Assembly (NCBI GenBank): GCA_013407085.1
Contig: JACCGJ010020263.1
Coordinates: forward strand, 62,001-126,000
DNA from: Atriophallophorus winterbourni
Taxonomy: Eukaryota; Platyhelminthes; Trematoda; Plagiorchiida; Microphallidae
Direction: 5' to 3'
DNA length: 64,000 bases
Part shown: piece after piece, positions 10,047-22,659 of the stretch
How positions within the stretch are numbered: position 1 is the first letter of the stretch
Layout: each line of letters starts with the position of its first letter
The notes under the pieces: generated by a model
The model's input: only the letters and a program-made list of their open reading frames with translations
Databases searched by the model: none
Told to the model about the DNA's origin: nothing
Translations under genes and position numbers: made by a program

Positions 10047-13000
10047 TGTTGGAGTGTGATTCTGCTAGCTGTAGGGAAAAAGGAGAGGTTTCCATGTATT
10101 TTGTAATAAAATTGGACGATAAATGGTAAAAAAAATGACAACTGTCGCAAATAGCAATCAGTTGAGAATTAATCAAGCACAGGAAATTACAAACTGAAAG
10201 TAGATCTGTTTTCAATGGGATGCTCATTTGAAGTTCTGTTTGACAGAAGTTTCGAATTTTCATGCAATATTCTCTTACAGAAACAAAATTATACTGAGTA
10301 TGCGATGTTTTGAAAACTATAGTGACATTGTAGGTACAGTCAACCTGGCTTGATAGAGCGAGTGTAGCCAGAAATTACAAAGAGGATTATCAGTAAACAG
10401 ATGCAAACCTAGTGTTACTCGAATTTAATATAAATTTTCTGAAAATTGAACAGGCTCGATGACAGCATAACATCTAGGATGAATCGGACAAAACACGGAT
10501 TAAGCAGATCAGAGGAAACTTAAATTAATAATGTGGTATTTGAAGTGTGAGGGTGAATTTTTGGGTGTGATTGCATTTGTTTTCTCAGTTATCAGAACTT
10601 TATAATAATTATTATATTAGTAAAAGTTGAACCGCTATGACTATATTGCACAAAGGATCTCTCAAGCCACCGCAATACGTAGTAATAATAAGCATCCAAT
10701 TTCAATGAAATGCTTCTATTTTTGCATCTATTTCACCTTATTACATGCTTGTGGCTTGCATGTATGTTTTAGGAACTGGGATAAATAGCAATAGAAGTGG
10801 AGAATACATGACTGTAAAGGATATGGATCCATTACTAAATGTGTGCAGTCCATTAGGAAGGAAAACACTCTGAATGGTAAAACCAACCTGTTTACGAGAA
10901 ACCGAATTAAAGAGAGGTTAAAGAAAAATCTCAGAAATTATCGGGATAAATTCCTGTACGTGAACACTTGCTGAACATAAACCACTTTTTAAAACCACCA
11001 TAGGTGGCGGTCGGGTGTTGATAGACCAGAAATGTTTGCTTGAACAAACGTTAAGTGGTGCTTAGAAATTATATACGAAAAAGATGATATAATTTATAAC
11101 GTTGTAAAGATGCGAAGTGCTTTAGCGATGAGCGCTAATCAGGAGCCATCAAATGATATGCAGAATTTTACCTTCCGACACAACACATGAGCAAGAAGCG
11201 AAGAAAGTATCTATCACCACAATTGCGAACTCGTAATATTTAGGGGTTTCGGATTGATTGCATTGAAACGGTTTGAGTGACATAATCGGAAGTATGAGAA
11301 TATGTTCGACGTCAGCCGCAATCAAACGATATGTATTTCGTCGATGGCGGTCAAACTATCCCCGCGTGGCGAGGGCTTGAATTGTACCAATTGGCACGAA
11401 ATAGACTGACAAATAAGATTGAGTTGACAACTGGGACAGAAATGTTGATGATTATCGTCGTGATTGTTGTGTTGTCTTTATAAGATAAGCATGAGCTTCG
11501 TTATTTGTGTAATGAACGCCTTGTGTGTGATTCAATAGATAAACTCGATTTGCGTTGAACGGGTTGATCTAAAGGATAAATCGTGCGTGCGTGCAACCCT
11601 GAGGAATGCGCTAAATGTAAGACCGAAATGTCATAAATGACCAGGTGTGCGCCAGCTGCCATTCGTTGACCTGAAATGACCTGACGGAATCCATTTCCGG
11701 CTTTTCTCTAACCCCGACCAGCTACAATATTTTAGGCTTCTACAACTAGTCTTAACATTGACAATTTTGAAGTATTATGAATATGATACCAACCAGTTCG
11801 GCGTATCGATTGGCTAAAACAAACGTTCTATACAGGATTGAGGTTAAATTAAAAATTGTAGTGTCTATCTAAAATAGTGATTTTAATGCTACTCTTGTAT
11901 CAAAGACAATCGTGACCTCATTTATTGGCACAAATATCGATACGATCTTTACAACCAGAGTTGTGTAAAGTTAGATTGTTTATTCAAACCTGAGTCCTCA
12001 TCATACTCAAGTGTATGAACGGCATTAAAATTTTTAACTGACTAACGTTCTGCGTAAATATCTAACAATCAATTTCACCGTTTTGTGGTAATTTAAACAC
12101 CGAATAATCTGCTATACTGTTCTAGCGCTAACAAAAAAGCTCAATGTTTGTTATATGTCTGCATAAATGCCTTATATTATCACGATTTTGACTATATCTA
12201 CTTAAAATAACTGCACGAATAAAAAGTACGTTTATATCTAAAGTATTTCACGAAAATCTCTTGAAATTAGTGTGGGATGAAATAACGGCGATAAACTGAG
12301 CTGAATCATAATTTTATTACTAGGTGTTATAACATGTTTAACTACATTAGTGAAGGATAAAGCCATTCAGAAAAGCGTCAACTAGAAGTTCTGAAGAACC
12401 TAACGAGCTAACTGTGTATTTGATTGAATTTTCACCTCTCAAAATTAACTTAAATCAATTAGTCATTTCATTGCATCATTTAAATTTTTCAGCCTAATCA
12501 TCTTATAGCCATGATTAAAAACAAATTCATAGAATGTTATTGAGTAAAATAATCTCCTTTTATCATGAGGAAATGTTATAATCGCACTTGTGGTTAAATA
12601 CTAGCTACATAATTTTAGTGGTTTAACAAAGTTGTGAAATATAAGTAGCACAACGTTCTGTTCATTTGTGCAAAGTAAATCAACAAAACGTTATCGCATC
12701 GTATTACAAATCAACACTTTTTAAGATGACCCCAATAATGTAAATACTTTTTAGCGTGCAACGAGTATGTGGTGAAAATGGATTCAGTATACGTACATAC
12801 CATTTAGCGTAGTATTTCTACGGATGCAGAAATTAGAAAATGTATCAAATCCAATAAACGTTTTAAAAGTGCTTGTTGTGTTGCCATAAAATTTTCCTAA
12901 TGAAGGTAATCAAGTCGTGGACATTACATCAAATTACATTTTGTTGGAAAATATTTTTTTGATAGACGCATAACATTATTTTATACTTTTTCATATATTC

Positions 13001-14760
13001 TTAAGATTTTCATACATGAAAACTCGTGAAATTCTAACGTAGGTCACCCTTTTTAATGCAGAATAGAAAATAATTTTCAGTGCAAATTTTAAATTTACTT
13101 TCATGTTCGCATCAAGAGACTGTTTCCAGAACTGCCTCCACTATCCTCGTGAATACGGTGTACTTTGCACCAGATTGTTTAAACATTCATTCACTTAAAA
13201 TCACTGTAGTTTTATTTGCACTTGTTCAAATGCATTTAACCATAAATAGACCGTTTCAGCTCACAAAATATCATTATTCATGAATGTAGCTTTTATTCAG
13301 TGTCAGCTTTTGTTTCATATTAGCCTGAAATTAGAAGTTCACAGTTTTTTTACTTGACTATTAGTCAGATTACATTACTTGCAATATAACACTAATGATA
13401 TAGCCAACTAAATTTTGAGTAAAGTAAATAACACTTCCCTTCATGTATCGGAAGAACCCACTACTTAGACTTTATTAAAAAATCTCATGGTATTTCGACT
13501 TGCTCCAGCTTGTCTGAGTACATAATTCATGATTATCTAAAAACAGCAAGCACTTTGGTGGATTATCGTGGATAGATTATAAACAAACACCTCAAACAAG
13601 AAGAGCGTTAAAACCCAGACTGACATGAGACCAAAGAACACCAATATACGTTCAAGATAGTCTATGTTAACAGAAGCTTGTTTTCTCTGTCCAAACAGAA
13701 TAGCACATATCCATTACAGTAAAAAACCATTGATTTTTGAAACCATCAGCGTTGAAATTGAGTGTTATTGGGAACGCAACAAAATTATAATCACAGCAAG
13801 CTAACCGTCAATATCATTTAACTTATACTAGTTCTTACGCGGTGTTGAGAGTTTACGGACACGAGATATATGTTTAGTAAACACATGTGGTTCAGCGTTC
13901 AAATTTTCGAATTTCATAATAAAACTATCCAGCTTATTTGTAATTATTCGTTCCATACTTTTCTGTATATAATGCTAGCGTAATGTAGATTAAGTTAGCA
14001 TGTAACTGAAACCCTATTTTATAACATGGTGTGATGATACCTTGTTGCAGTATTGTGGCAAGTGAGTGAAATCCATAAAATGTTAGAACATATGGATTAT
14101 GTACACATTTATTATCGATTCTAGTTCTCATAACAAACGCGGGTTAAAATCATATGAGCTATTATAGCATTTTAAAATCAAGCTCCACTGGACGATGATG
14201 CACTGCGTTAAGATGAATAACTATGCTATACAAAGTTTTCTTCCGGCTAGATCAACTGGTTTTTGACTATGATATTTTATTTAATATATGACGAATAGTT
14301 TGAGCTCCATGTCATTCCTAATAATTAAAATTCATTCATGGTTTTTCATATTGTTGAACGGTGATTTAGTTTCAGGTTTTCAAGTATGTGAGTTTAATAT
14401 TGCATTTATCATGCCCTCAAATTCTTTGATAATAGCTACCTCAATTCAATATACTTTCTTATGATTTCGGCATTACAAGGGTCAACAACCTGCCTATACT
14501 CAAGATAGGCTTCTTAATTTCCGTTCCTACACACTATTCTACCTTCCCAGCAAACCTCTAAAATAATTATATACCCAGAGCTGAGCACTAATCAATAAAA
14601 ACAAGCTTTAGCGAATCTCTAATTTTCGTGTTTTCAGACGAAAGTGTTACCCACATCATTTCTGAAAGTATGGTAAGTGAATTGCTCTGATATGAATAAT
14701 TTGCAATAGAAATTTGATGTTGTTTTCGAACTCTCCAAAAAATTAAACTATGATTCGTTC
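10047..14760. other. long non-coding stretch
   Basis: This is the 5' flank of the NRF-6-like gene and the sequence beyond. I found no ORF with family resemblance, no tRNA or rRNA and no clear repeat. It is AT-rich, apart from a slightly more balanced part at about 11230-11720 that I could not assign. No promoter could be supported for the gene that starts at 10046. Confidence 0.45.
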
Positions 14761-14764
14761 ATTG

Positions 14765-15500
14765 AAATTCAATTTCAAGTTCAAGTTTAAGTAGCTCGGG
14801 GCTAAAGTTAGCTAAATGCCAATCACGCTCCAAGATTACCTTTGACGGAATGCGGTTGCGCACCCCGGCACTTCGATATTAAGCATGCACTTCGTATGGC
14901 TCACACCCTCTTTATTCTAAATATCTAGAAATTTAGATAGGAATCCTTTTCAACTGCACGGTGAGAAATCATCGATTTAGTGAATAATACAATAATATGC
15001 GTAACCAATACAAATGTATGTTTTTTAGTATTTTATTAGACAATATTTAGAAATGCTTTATGCCAGTAAGTTTTTAATGCCCTATTGGAGCTTACCACGT
15101 TAGAAAGATTTAATATACTATCTGAGTGCTTATTACAGTTTTTGACCACACGTTTGCATGAAAACTGCTCACTTACCAGCAGCCTGGTTCTAGTTTTATG
15201 AAGATTCATTGAATCACACCCTGTAGCTGATTTAGTGGTAAGCTTCAGTAATTCAGTAATTTCATCTCTTGTGAAGCAATTTATAATCTAAGAGGCTTTT
15301 TATTGGTCGCCTTGCAGCCGCCGTATCTGTAGTGAGAACAGATCGTGGTCCTTGAGTCTTGCTTCATAGGTTTTACATGTTGATCCTCAAACATCCTAGT
15401 CGCAAGAAACTAGAAACTTTCTAGACACCATATATTATTCTAAAGTACGGTGTCGAAGATTAAACGCAGTATTTTAAGTCAGGTCACAATACTACCTTGT
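14765..15500 (-). mobile_element. LINE-B 3' fragment, copy 1
   Basis: The minus strand encodes a worn LINE ORF2 tail: FTRDEITELLKLTTKSATGC, then TRTRLLVSEQFSCKRVVKNC, corresponding to the usual F-F-x-x-R-V-V-x-x-W-N end. A 3' UTR follows, with a conserved CACCGTGC block (about 14957-14965 on this copy), ending in an AACTTGAACTTGAA tail near 14770. The same 3' UTR occurs at 22524-22648, 26333-26560 and 26862-27080. Confidence 0.7.
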
Positions 15501-16745
15501 AGAGGGGAATGATCATAGAAGGTTTTATGTTCGCAGTCCGAACAAATGCATGCGAGCCTTGTGTGCAACTTCGGCACACATAGTAGACCGTTTGAACCTT
15601 CTGTAATAGTAATGTCTGGATCTCCTATAATATCTGAGATGCAGCTGTCTGGATAATTTCTTCACCGAATAATATTTGTGTCGTCGCAAATCAGTCGTCA
15701 GAGCACCGCTATTCACATATGCGCGTTTTCACTTAAAAAACACTCATCAATTTTTGAGAAATAAATTCAAAAATCATAGTGGAATATTGTTTCATGTATT
15801 CGAAAACTAACTCTTCGAAGTAGGAAAAACTCTAATATAAAAGTATAAAAAATTACTAATTCAACATAAATATAATTAAAAAAAACTAATAAATAGGCAT
15901 TAAATAATTTGAAAAGCATGGTGGTTTTCACTTCAAATACCCGTTCAACAAATTTCGAAATCTGTGCTTTGTGGCAACTGAGCATGTCCTATTAATATAG
16001 ATCAGCGATGGAGAGTGGAAACCGCCTATTAAATTTAATTTAATACGTGTTTATGTGACCTCATTATTCAATCAGCTCAGTTCATTAAAACGTGTACAAT
16101 TCAGTTATGACTAGCAGTTCATTATACTTGTACACAATCACTAGTCATGTTGCACGATAAAGCATTCAAAACTTTAATACTGTACGACCACCGAAAATGT
16201 TCTCGAAGATCTGAATGGTCGATTGCCACAGTTATCCCTTAGATTCAAGATTAAAACATTTATGGTAATAAAACGTATAGCTTTACAAAACCATCGAAAG
16301 TTTATATGAATACAAAAATAACTTATAGCAAGATCGAAAGCTTTTGTATTTACAAAAATTGTCATGAAATGTCTCTGTTTGATGGAAAAATATTCGTTGG
16401 AATAAATATCGTTTGAAGAAGTTTAATTAAGTTATATAGGCAGGTTGTAAAGTGTAATTACTACTCATAATTATATTTAGTTTATTCCTGAAACTTTTTT
16501 GACCAGATGCTTGAAAAACGTCTGGCGGTCAGGAACAAACGCTCATCGAATAAAACAACCGCCAAATGTTCCGGTGTGTGTGCGGTATATCCAATGCCAA
16601 TTCAATTAATGCTATTGGCAGGGTTCAGTAAATCTGAAATATTTACTTTACCGAACTTTTATATCAACTTAGAAAGATGGAAATCCTGAGAAAAGTTTTC
16701 TTGTGAAAAGTTTTGAGGAGTTTATAAGGTGGATTTATATCATTT
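15501..16745. other. non-coding, nothing recognised
   Basis: AT-rich. It has no ORF above background and no recognisable repeat. Confidence 0.4.
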
Positions 16746-16749
16746 TTGG

Positions 16750-17241
16750 GTCTTTTCCCTGCCTTGTTAGGGGTCTTCGGCTTCTCAGTAGACGCAACTT
16801 TCTTTGGCTTCGCGGCAGTTTCAAGCTTGCGGGTGCCTTAGCCTTTGCTGGTTTCGTTTAGGCCTAAGTTTTAGGTGTAGTTGCTTTCTTCGGCTTAGCA
16901 TTCTTATTCTTCTTTAAAGCCTTCGGTTTTGTTTCAAACATTTTCTCGTCAGCAAACTTGAAACTACCTGAAGAACCTTTGCCTTTGTTGCCAAACACGA
17001 GGTAGAGCACATTTGTCGATGGCGTAGACAATAGATCGACGAATCTGCGTACCCAACTTCTCAACATCGACATTGTAGATGGCAGCGATGTATTTCTTGA
17101 TGGGAGAAGGAAAGTACACTTCCTATCCTTGGGAAACAAGATTGCAGCTTTAATCATATAAACCACCAGAGTGTGTTTGCGCGGAGCCTCACGATTGCTG
17201 GTCTTAGGTTTCTTTTCAACGGGTTGTACTGATACAGCCAT
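16750..17241 (-). pseudogene. histone H1 pseudogene
   Basis: ATG at 17241 opens MAVSVQPVEKKPK. The globular domain follows in pieces across two frames: a MIKAAI helix, then PIKKYIAAIYNVDVEKLGTQ plus IRR in a shifted frame, then GNKGKGSSGSFK back in the first frame. A Lys/Ala/Pro-rich tail (KPKKATTPKT and further KPKK-type residues) runs to about 16750. The order helix 2, helix 3, beta hairpin G-K-G-S-S-G-S-F-K and basic tail is diagnostic of linker histone H1. At least two frameshifts and several stops break it. There is no intron, so it could be a processed copy or a decayed member of a histone cluster; no other histone gene lies nearby. Confidence 0.8.
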
Positions 17242-17424
17242 GTAGGTATACAATATTCGTTGACGCAAACAGAGACGAGAACTAACGGTTTCGTAATATT
17301 GAATCACAATTATTTTTCGTTTAACGGAATCGCGTGATTGGTTTATTGATCTTTTTCTTCGATCAATTTCGACCAAGAATTTATATTATGAGCGCATATT
17401 GGTTTCATGCTCCACAACTCCAAT

Positions 17425-17560
17425 TATTCGGGAGAAACAATCTCTCCAGCATCGGTCATAGCAATAAGCATTAATCGGCGCACGACGTCAGTTGCACGTT
17501 GATGACGTGATCCACCATTAGGAACCAAGAACAGTTTCTCTTCTCCTCTTCGTGTTGCGG
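17425..17560 (-). mobile_element. RTE-type LINE tail, short fragment
   Basis: The minus strand reads RHQRATDVVRR, then DAGEIVSPE, parallel to RRRATDAIQT and AGEIVPPE in the RTE fragment at 53249-53682. It is only the extreme 3' end and lies directly upstream of the histone H1 pseudogene on the same strand. Confidence 0.5.
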
Positions 17561-18224
17561 ACGTTAATTTAACAAATGCAACCAAATTAATCAGTCAAGA
17601 TCAAGTACTTCATAACTCGTGTCGTAAAACTGTTGAGCTTTCAAATCTATTTTGTTAACGTCTATATAACACAAGTACTGTCGGTCCAAATTTTGACTAC
17701 GTGATTTCAAATAACTAAAAAAACATCTTTCCCTATTCTGTACACATGATCCAGGTAGCGTATGTGGTGTTGCTGTAGTATGCTAAATATGCTCTGTAGA
17801 TCAGCATCAAAAGCACTCCAGAATTCGTTGCTTCGTCTATCCATGATATGATTATGATACATCGAATGCTTCTGAAACGTAATGCATTTAGCTATCGTTT
17901 GCGTCCTGCGTGGTTGGTTTAATTTTCATTGACTTAAAGTAAAGCGTTTTGTCTACATAGTCAACTTGCTGTTACTCCGAATACGAAAGTTTAATGGAGA
18001 CAAAATAGCAGCTGCTTTGCCCATTCGCTTATCAATCTCAAAGTTTTGAAAGTGGTTATGATTGTTGAATGAAGAAATGTGAAATTATGTATTGTGCTTT
18101 TACAACAGACACAAGAGCTCTGCGAAAACATACTTCTGTGCTCCTGAATTTTTGAATCTACTTCACGCCCATCTCGTCCTATCTGGATAAATAACACCTT
18201 TTTGAATTCCTCTTATCACAAGCA
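17561..18224. other. non-coding, nothing recognised
   Basis: AT-rich spacer between the RTE fragment and the Cys-rich ORF. No promoter motif can be argued for. Confidence 0.35.
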
Positions 18225-18405
18225 TTGTGGACAAATTATTTTCAAAGGCAAAACAAATTTAGAAAAAATCCTTTTACATTTGAACTTAAACTAGACGTTA
18301 GCATGGATATTTCAACAGTGAATATTGGGTTAACCTTGTCTCTATTCCCAAGTCGCTTTAAACCTTGGATCGGAAAATCGGATCCAATCTCAAGGATTTA
18401 CACCT

Positions 18406-19086
18406 TTGCTGTGGCGAGATTATTCACTCATTCAAATCCGGCAACTTTTAATCCGCTCAGCGACTCATACGAGCCGCATATCCATTTACAACACAGATCG
18501 ATCGATTATCTTTTCACCGTGGCGTCATGACATTACAAGCAAAGCCCAGCGATGGCTGTTACGTGTGTCAAAATTGCCGAAGGCGGTAAGTTACAAAGAC
18601 AGACACGCTAGCTGCTTCATTTGTTACGATGAAGTTTGTATGAATTGTGACGTTACCCAGACTGCTGATGCTATTGTAATGATTAAAAAAGAAGAAATGC
18701 CAGTAGTAATCTATATCTGTCATTCATACAGAATTGAACTTAGAAATTGTACAAAGACGAATATGAGCTCACACACTGAGACTGATATGGAAATATTTAA
18801 TTTAGAGAATAGCACACAGAGAATTGAATGTTTATTAAATGACTTAATAATTAGAAAACTGAATCCTAGACTTGAACCTAAAGTTCGTGTTCAAATTCCG
18901 TATCATCAAATTTACGTTAATCCGCTGCTTGCTTACTTACTTCATATAATTCTAAGCCATCAATTGGATCAAGTTCAAGATTTCGTTTGTAGGTTAAAAA
19001 GGACATCTAAAGAAAAGCGATTTTTAATCGAGTTAGAGCAATTTTCGACGAAAATATTTGAAATCTTGTTTAGATTAACACCGTAA
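18406..19086 (+). CDS. unrecognised gene with rabphilin/RIM-like Cys pattern, apparent frameshift
   Basis: An uninterrupted 226-codon frame is too long for chance in such AT-rich DNA. Its middle reads ASCFICYDEVCMNCDV, followed about 20 residues later by YICHSYRIEL. The spacing C-x2-C-x4-C-x2-C, then an aromatic and Cys, resembles the zinc-binding FYVE-like domain of RIM and rabphilin, which bind Rab GTPases. The first Cys pair (GCYVCQNCRR) is present just upstream at about 18550-18580, but in another frame, just before a perfect GTAAGT. The last zinc ligand is Tyr instead of Cys. The C-terminal 100 residues look helical (SHQLDQVQDFVCRLKR) and end at 19084. A one-base frameshift, a sequence error or a pseudogene would each explain the split. 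A second frame open at 18225-18530 may be a 5' exon. The function assignment is weak. Confidence 0.4.
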   Translation: MLWRDYSLIQIRQLLIRSATHTSRISIYNTDRSIIFSPWRHDITSKAQRWLLRVSKLPKAVSYKDRHASCFICYDEVCMNCDVTQTADAIVMIKKEEMPVVIYICHSYRIELRNCTKTNMSSHTETDMEIFNLENSTQRIECLLNDLIIRKLNPRLEPKVRVQIPYHQIYVNPLLAYLLHIILSHQLDQVQDFVCRLKRTSKEKRFLIELEQFSTKIFEILFRLTP

Positions 19087-19089
19087 AAT

Positions 19090-19770
19090 ATAATGCAACA
19101 TACTGTAAGAGATTTGCTTTTACCGTATGTGATTTTCTTAAATGGGGGGGTAAGTGTGCATTTACAGTTCAGCGTGCAAAAAATGCATATTTGCCCTAAC
19201 AAAACATGGAGTTAAACTTGCTGTATTACTAATAAACTACAAGAAACTCCAAGCATTATTTCCGCACTAGTGAATGACATCAGAAACCCGTGCTCGATAT
19301 TCAGCGTGTCATACTTTAGTATATTTACATGATGTATTCAGCTTTATATATCTTTTTTGCGTCATTAGTTATGGGGTGACTTGATTAAAATATATAAATT
19401 TTAGAATAAATAAATTCTCCTTCCTAAACCCCGGACTACACAACCAACGTCATTCGTTCGAACTCAATACAGAGCGATGTTGGCAATACTTCAAAAAATG
19501 CTTCATACGCCTTATTGCATCAATGTTTAGGACAAATTCAGGAAGCGTATTTGGCCAGCAAATTTCCCGAGAATGACAAGCAACCGAGCCTCCAATCAAG
19601 TAAAGTTTTTCGGAATAAAATTATTGGTCACTACACATGTGAAAGATGAATAATTGTTGTTGCACTTTAATCCTCACACGTAGTGGATAAGTGCAAATAA
19701 TATAACAAATTTTTTACAGTTAATCGTACAAGGTAACGAACATACGGTGAGTGAAAATTTAATGTAACAA
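19090..19770. other. non-coding, nothing recognised
   Basis: Sequence after the Cys-rich ORF and before the Ty3/Gypsy fragment. No LTR could be identified here. Confidence 0.35.
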
Positions 19771-19774
19771 GTTA

Positions 19775-21213
19775 TTATCCACAAGCACAAATTTCTAACA
19801 CGAAAATAGATGCGTCACGCTTCAACTCTCGTTTAGCGATGGCCAATTTGTCTGGTGCTAACCGTCTTGGTCTGCTGAAGACTGGGGCACCGCGTGTTTC
19901 GATATGGTGTCTAACGTCGTGCTTAATCGCATTATTCGGTGTGTTTAGGCGGAATACTTCTGAGAACTCAGACAATAAGCTGCTATATTGTTCTGGAATA
20001 TTCGGTGGTGATACGCGAATAAACTGTATAGCAGAACGGCATGGTATTTCCAGCGTTTTCAACTGTGTCAGGTTGTCGATAAGTGTACGGTACTTCAAAT
20101 CGACGGACAAGTTGAAGTGTGCAAGGAAATCTGCACCTAATATGGCGCTTCGTACGTCTGCAACGGTGAAGATTTAACGAAAGTCACGTCTGAGGCCTAG
20201 GTTTGAAGTTAGTTAACGTTGGCTGAACTTTGTGATCTGCGTACCGTTTTTCGCCTGTAAAGTCAATAAGGTTTTGTTCTTGCGTTCCTGTGATGTGGGC
20301 GGGGTTACACTTATCTCATCACCCGTATCAATGAGAAAACGCAATTTATTCGAGCAATCAGTGACATAAAATAGGCGACTAATGTTTTTGCCAGGTGAAG
20401 TCATCGCCGTTACTGTCTGGCGTTAAACATTCCCTGTGGTTTGTGAGGTTTTACAGAATGGCAAGCACTTTCTAGCCTTTGAGTCGAATTGGCGGTGATA
20501 ATGACATAGACTGTGCTCGCGTTTGTAGCTCTCTCGGGATGAACTTCTGTTTGAAGTGAGCGTTCGGCTGCGGCTAAGTCTTGATGGTCGATCGTTGAAC
20601 ATCTTTATTAGGGTTGAAATCTGTGAGGTCAATTCAGCGACTTGTTGCTTAAGCTGTTGTACTTCAGTCTCCACCACGAGCTTCAAAGTGAATTCTTGTA
20701 GGGTAGATGGTGACTTGGTTCTGTACACTGAATGAACTTAGTCTGCGGTGTCTGCTAGCTTTTGTAGAGGTATATCTTTCTCAAGAACCGAAAGAGATTT
20801 TCCTAAATCTACAGGTAAGTATTGAAACCATAGTTAACGTAAAACCAACTCATTCAGGTGGATCATATGTCGTAAGAGCTGAGAAGGGGTTTTGTCACCA
20901 ATCTTTACTCCTGCTAACAATGTAGGCAAATTTTGCTCATCTGATGCGTTTGTTCTGTTGATCAACGCATTTTTAAGTGTGGTATACGGGCCGGTTTTGG
21001 TTTATCGTAAATAATATCGGCGACCTCTGTAGCAGCCTCGGTGGGTAAGTGTGCAACGACACAGTTGTACTCCTGTTGAGTGATGCGTCTAAATTCGAAA
21101 ATTGCTCCAGCTTGAGCGAACCATAGACGAGGATTGTGCGTACCGAAACGTGGAAGTGTAAAATTGAAAATCTTAGAGCGGTGGGAGGTGTCGCTGAAGT
21201 TATTAGAAGTCAT
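19775..21213 (-). mobile_element. Ty3/Gypsy retrotransposon fragment, CsRn1-like, decayed
   Basis: Read from 21213 downwards. First is a gag start FNFTLPRFGTHNPRLWFAQA (20962-21213), with the P-x-L-W-F motif of the CsRn1/Kabuki type. Then a gag zinc knuckle CHYHRQFDSKARKC..FC (20423-20728), which is the CHCC form special to CsRn1 relatives. Then a retropepsin start LRFLIDTGDEISVTPP (20213-20404), and finally the linker to the reverse transcriptase HHIETRGAPVFSRPRRLAPD (19775-20110). The order is gag, protease, reverse transcriptase. Stops separate the parts, and the element is cut off before the polymerase core. No LTR or primer-binding site could be supported. CsRn1-type elements were first described in the liver fluke Clonorchis, which fits a trematode genome. 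Confidence 0.82.
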
Positions 21214-22520
21214 TGCAAAGAACTAAAGACTGAAAATATCAAAATATGGGTAGACTGTGCGAAAAAAAATCAGGCTAACCAAAAATATGTAATGAACCAG
21301 TTAGGCTAGTATAAAAAACTCGCTGTACAAAAATACGCAATCTGACTCACGATCAGTTCTTTCGATCCACGTACATATGATCCGCAATCCTCTTTTGGTA
21401 ATTCCTTGTTATTCTTGTGATGACTTCAATATTTCTACTCGAAATATTACGTTCCCGAGAAGGAATTCCCAAAAACCCAGATCTACCAAGAATGCGGGTA
21501 ACGCGAACAACAGAAGTGTATTGTGATTGAGTGATAAGTTGATTATGTAAAAATCGTATTCAACAGATGAATTGTGTTCACTGAGTTATCGAAAACAAAC
21601 CGGTGAAATGTAAGCGATAACGTTAACAGGAAATCGATAAATCAATAGTACTATCGATCATCTGAGCGAAAGGATATTGTCAAAACAAATTGAGCTCAAA
21701 ATATCAAAAACTGTACAATAGTTTTCTTTACCAGAAAAACTGTTAAGTAAAATTAGATTTGTACAATCTCGACAAACTCAATTCGAGAAGCTGAAAAATG
21801 CGGTGGCACTTCAATTTGAACGTTAACCATCATGATTACAAATGATCACACAACACGATGCTCTCATACTATGTAGAACCATGAAACGCGAGGAATAGTA
21901 TATTCTCTGTGGTACTAATCATAAAAAATAAAAATGGTAATTGAAAATACAATGAAAAATAAAATTGAATTTACAAAATGCTCCAATAAACAACATTTTT
22001 CAAAATTCTTTCGAACATGGAATTCGCGAAATCAAGATATTTTTCTCTTATTATTCCAAGTTTTTTCGGCATGCCTGATTATTATTATGCAAACCTCTCA
22101 TTATGCTGGTGAGAATGAACTTTATTATTATGAAGAATCAGCTTGTAAGTTTTGCACACCCAGCATTTAGGCCGTGAGAACTCATGTTACCGTGATCGTC
22201 GAAGATATCGAAACAGATTTAAAATAAAAACATTGAGCTCTGATATGCGATTTTGAGAAGAATTTCATGGAAAGAAATTCTGGACTATCAGTCACTTTCG
22301 AAACTAAGTATGTTATTGTTCTAATATTCAAGGTCACATAAATTTCATCTTATAAATTTCATGGTAATATCCGTGTTCCACGATATCTTCCAATAAAATA
22401 GATGCACCCTTTAGTCATGAAGTTTTCCAAATTTTTGTTGTTGACATTGCTAAATAATTACATAGTTCCACGGAAAAACATAGCCGAAGCTGATAGCATT
22501 AGTATGCTTCTATAAAATAA
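21214..22520. other. non-coding; may hold the 5' UTR or LTR of the Ty3/Gypsy element
   Basis: No LTR pair is visible, because the 3' half of the element is missing. One short plus-strand frame at 21934-22170 contains a hydrophobic stretch FLLLFQVFSACLIIIM followed by a Cys-containing tail. It could be an exon of a secreted or membrane protein but has no supporting splice context, so I do not call it a gene. Confidence 0.3.
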
Positions 22521-22523
22521 TTA

Positions 22524-22648
22524 GTTCAAGTTGCACAGGGCTGAAGGTGACTAAAAGCCAATCACGTGCCCAGATTTTCTTTGACGGTATGCGGTTGAGC
22601 ATTTAGCACTTAGATATTGAGTATACAGTTCGTACATTTCACACGTTT
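22524..22648 (-). mobile_element. LINE-B 3' UTR, left part, interrupted by CR1-like insertion
   Basis: It matches 26862-26995 and 14775-14905: the landmarks CACAGGGCTGAA, GATATGCGGTTGAGCAC (variants) and ACATTTCACACG occur in order. It breaks off at about 22648, and the matching sequence resumes at about 26333. The copy was therefore split by the insertion between these points. Confidence 0.7.
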
Positions 22649-22659
22649 CGCTTCGATCA

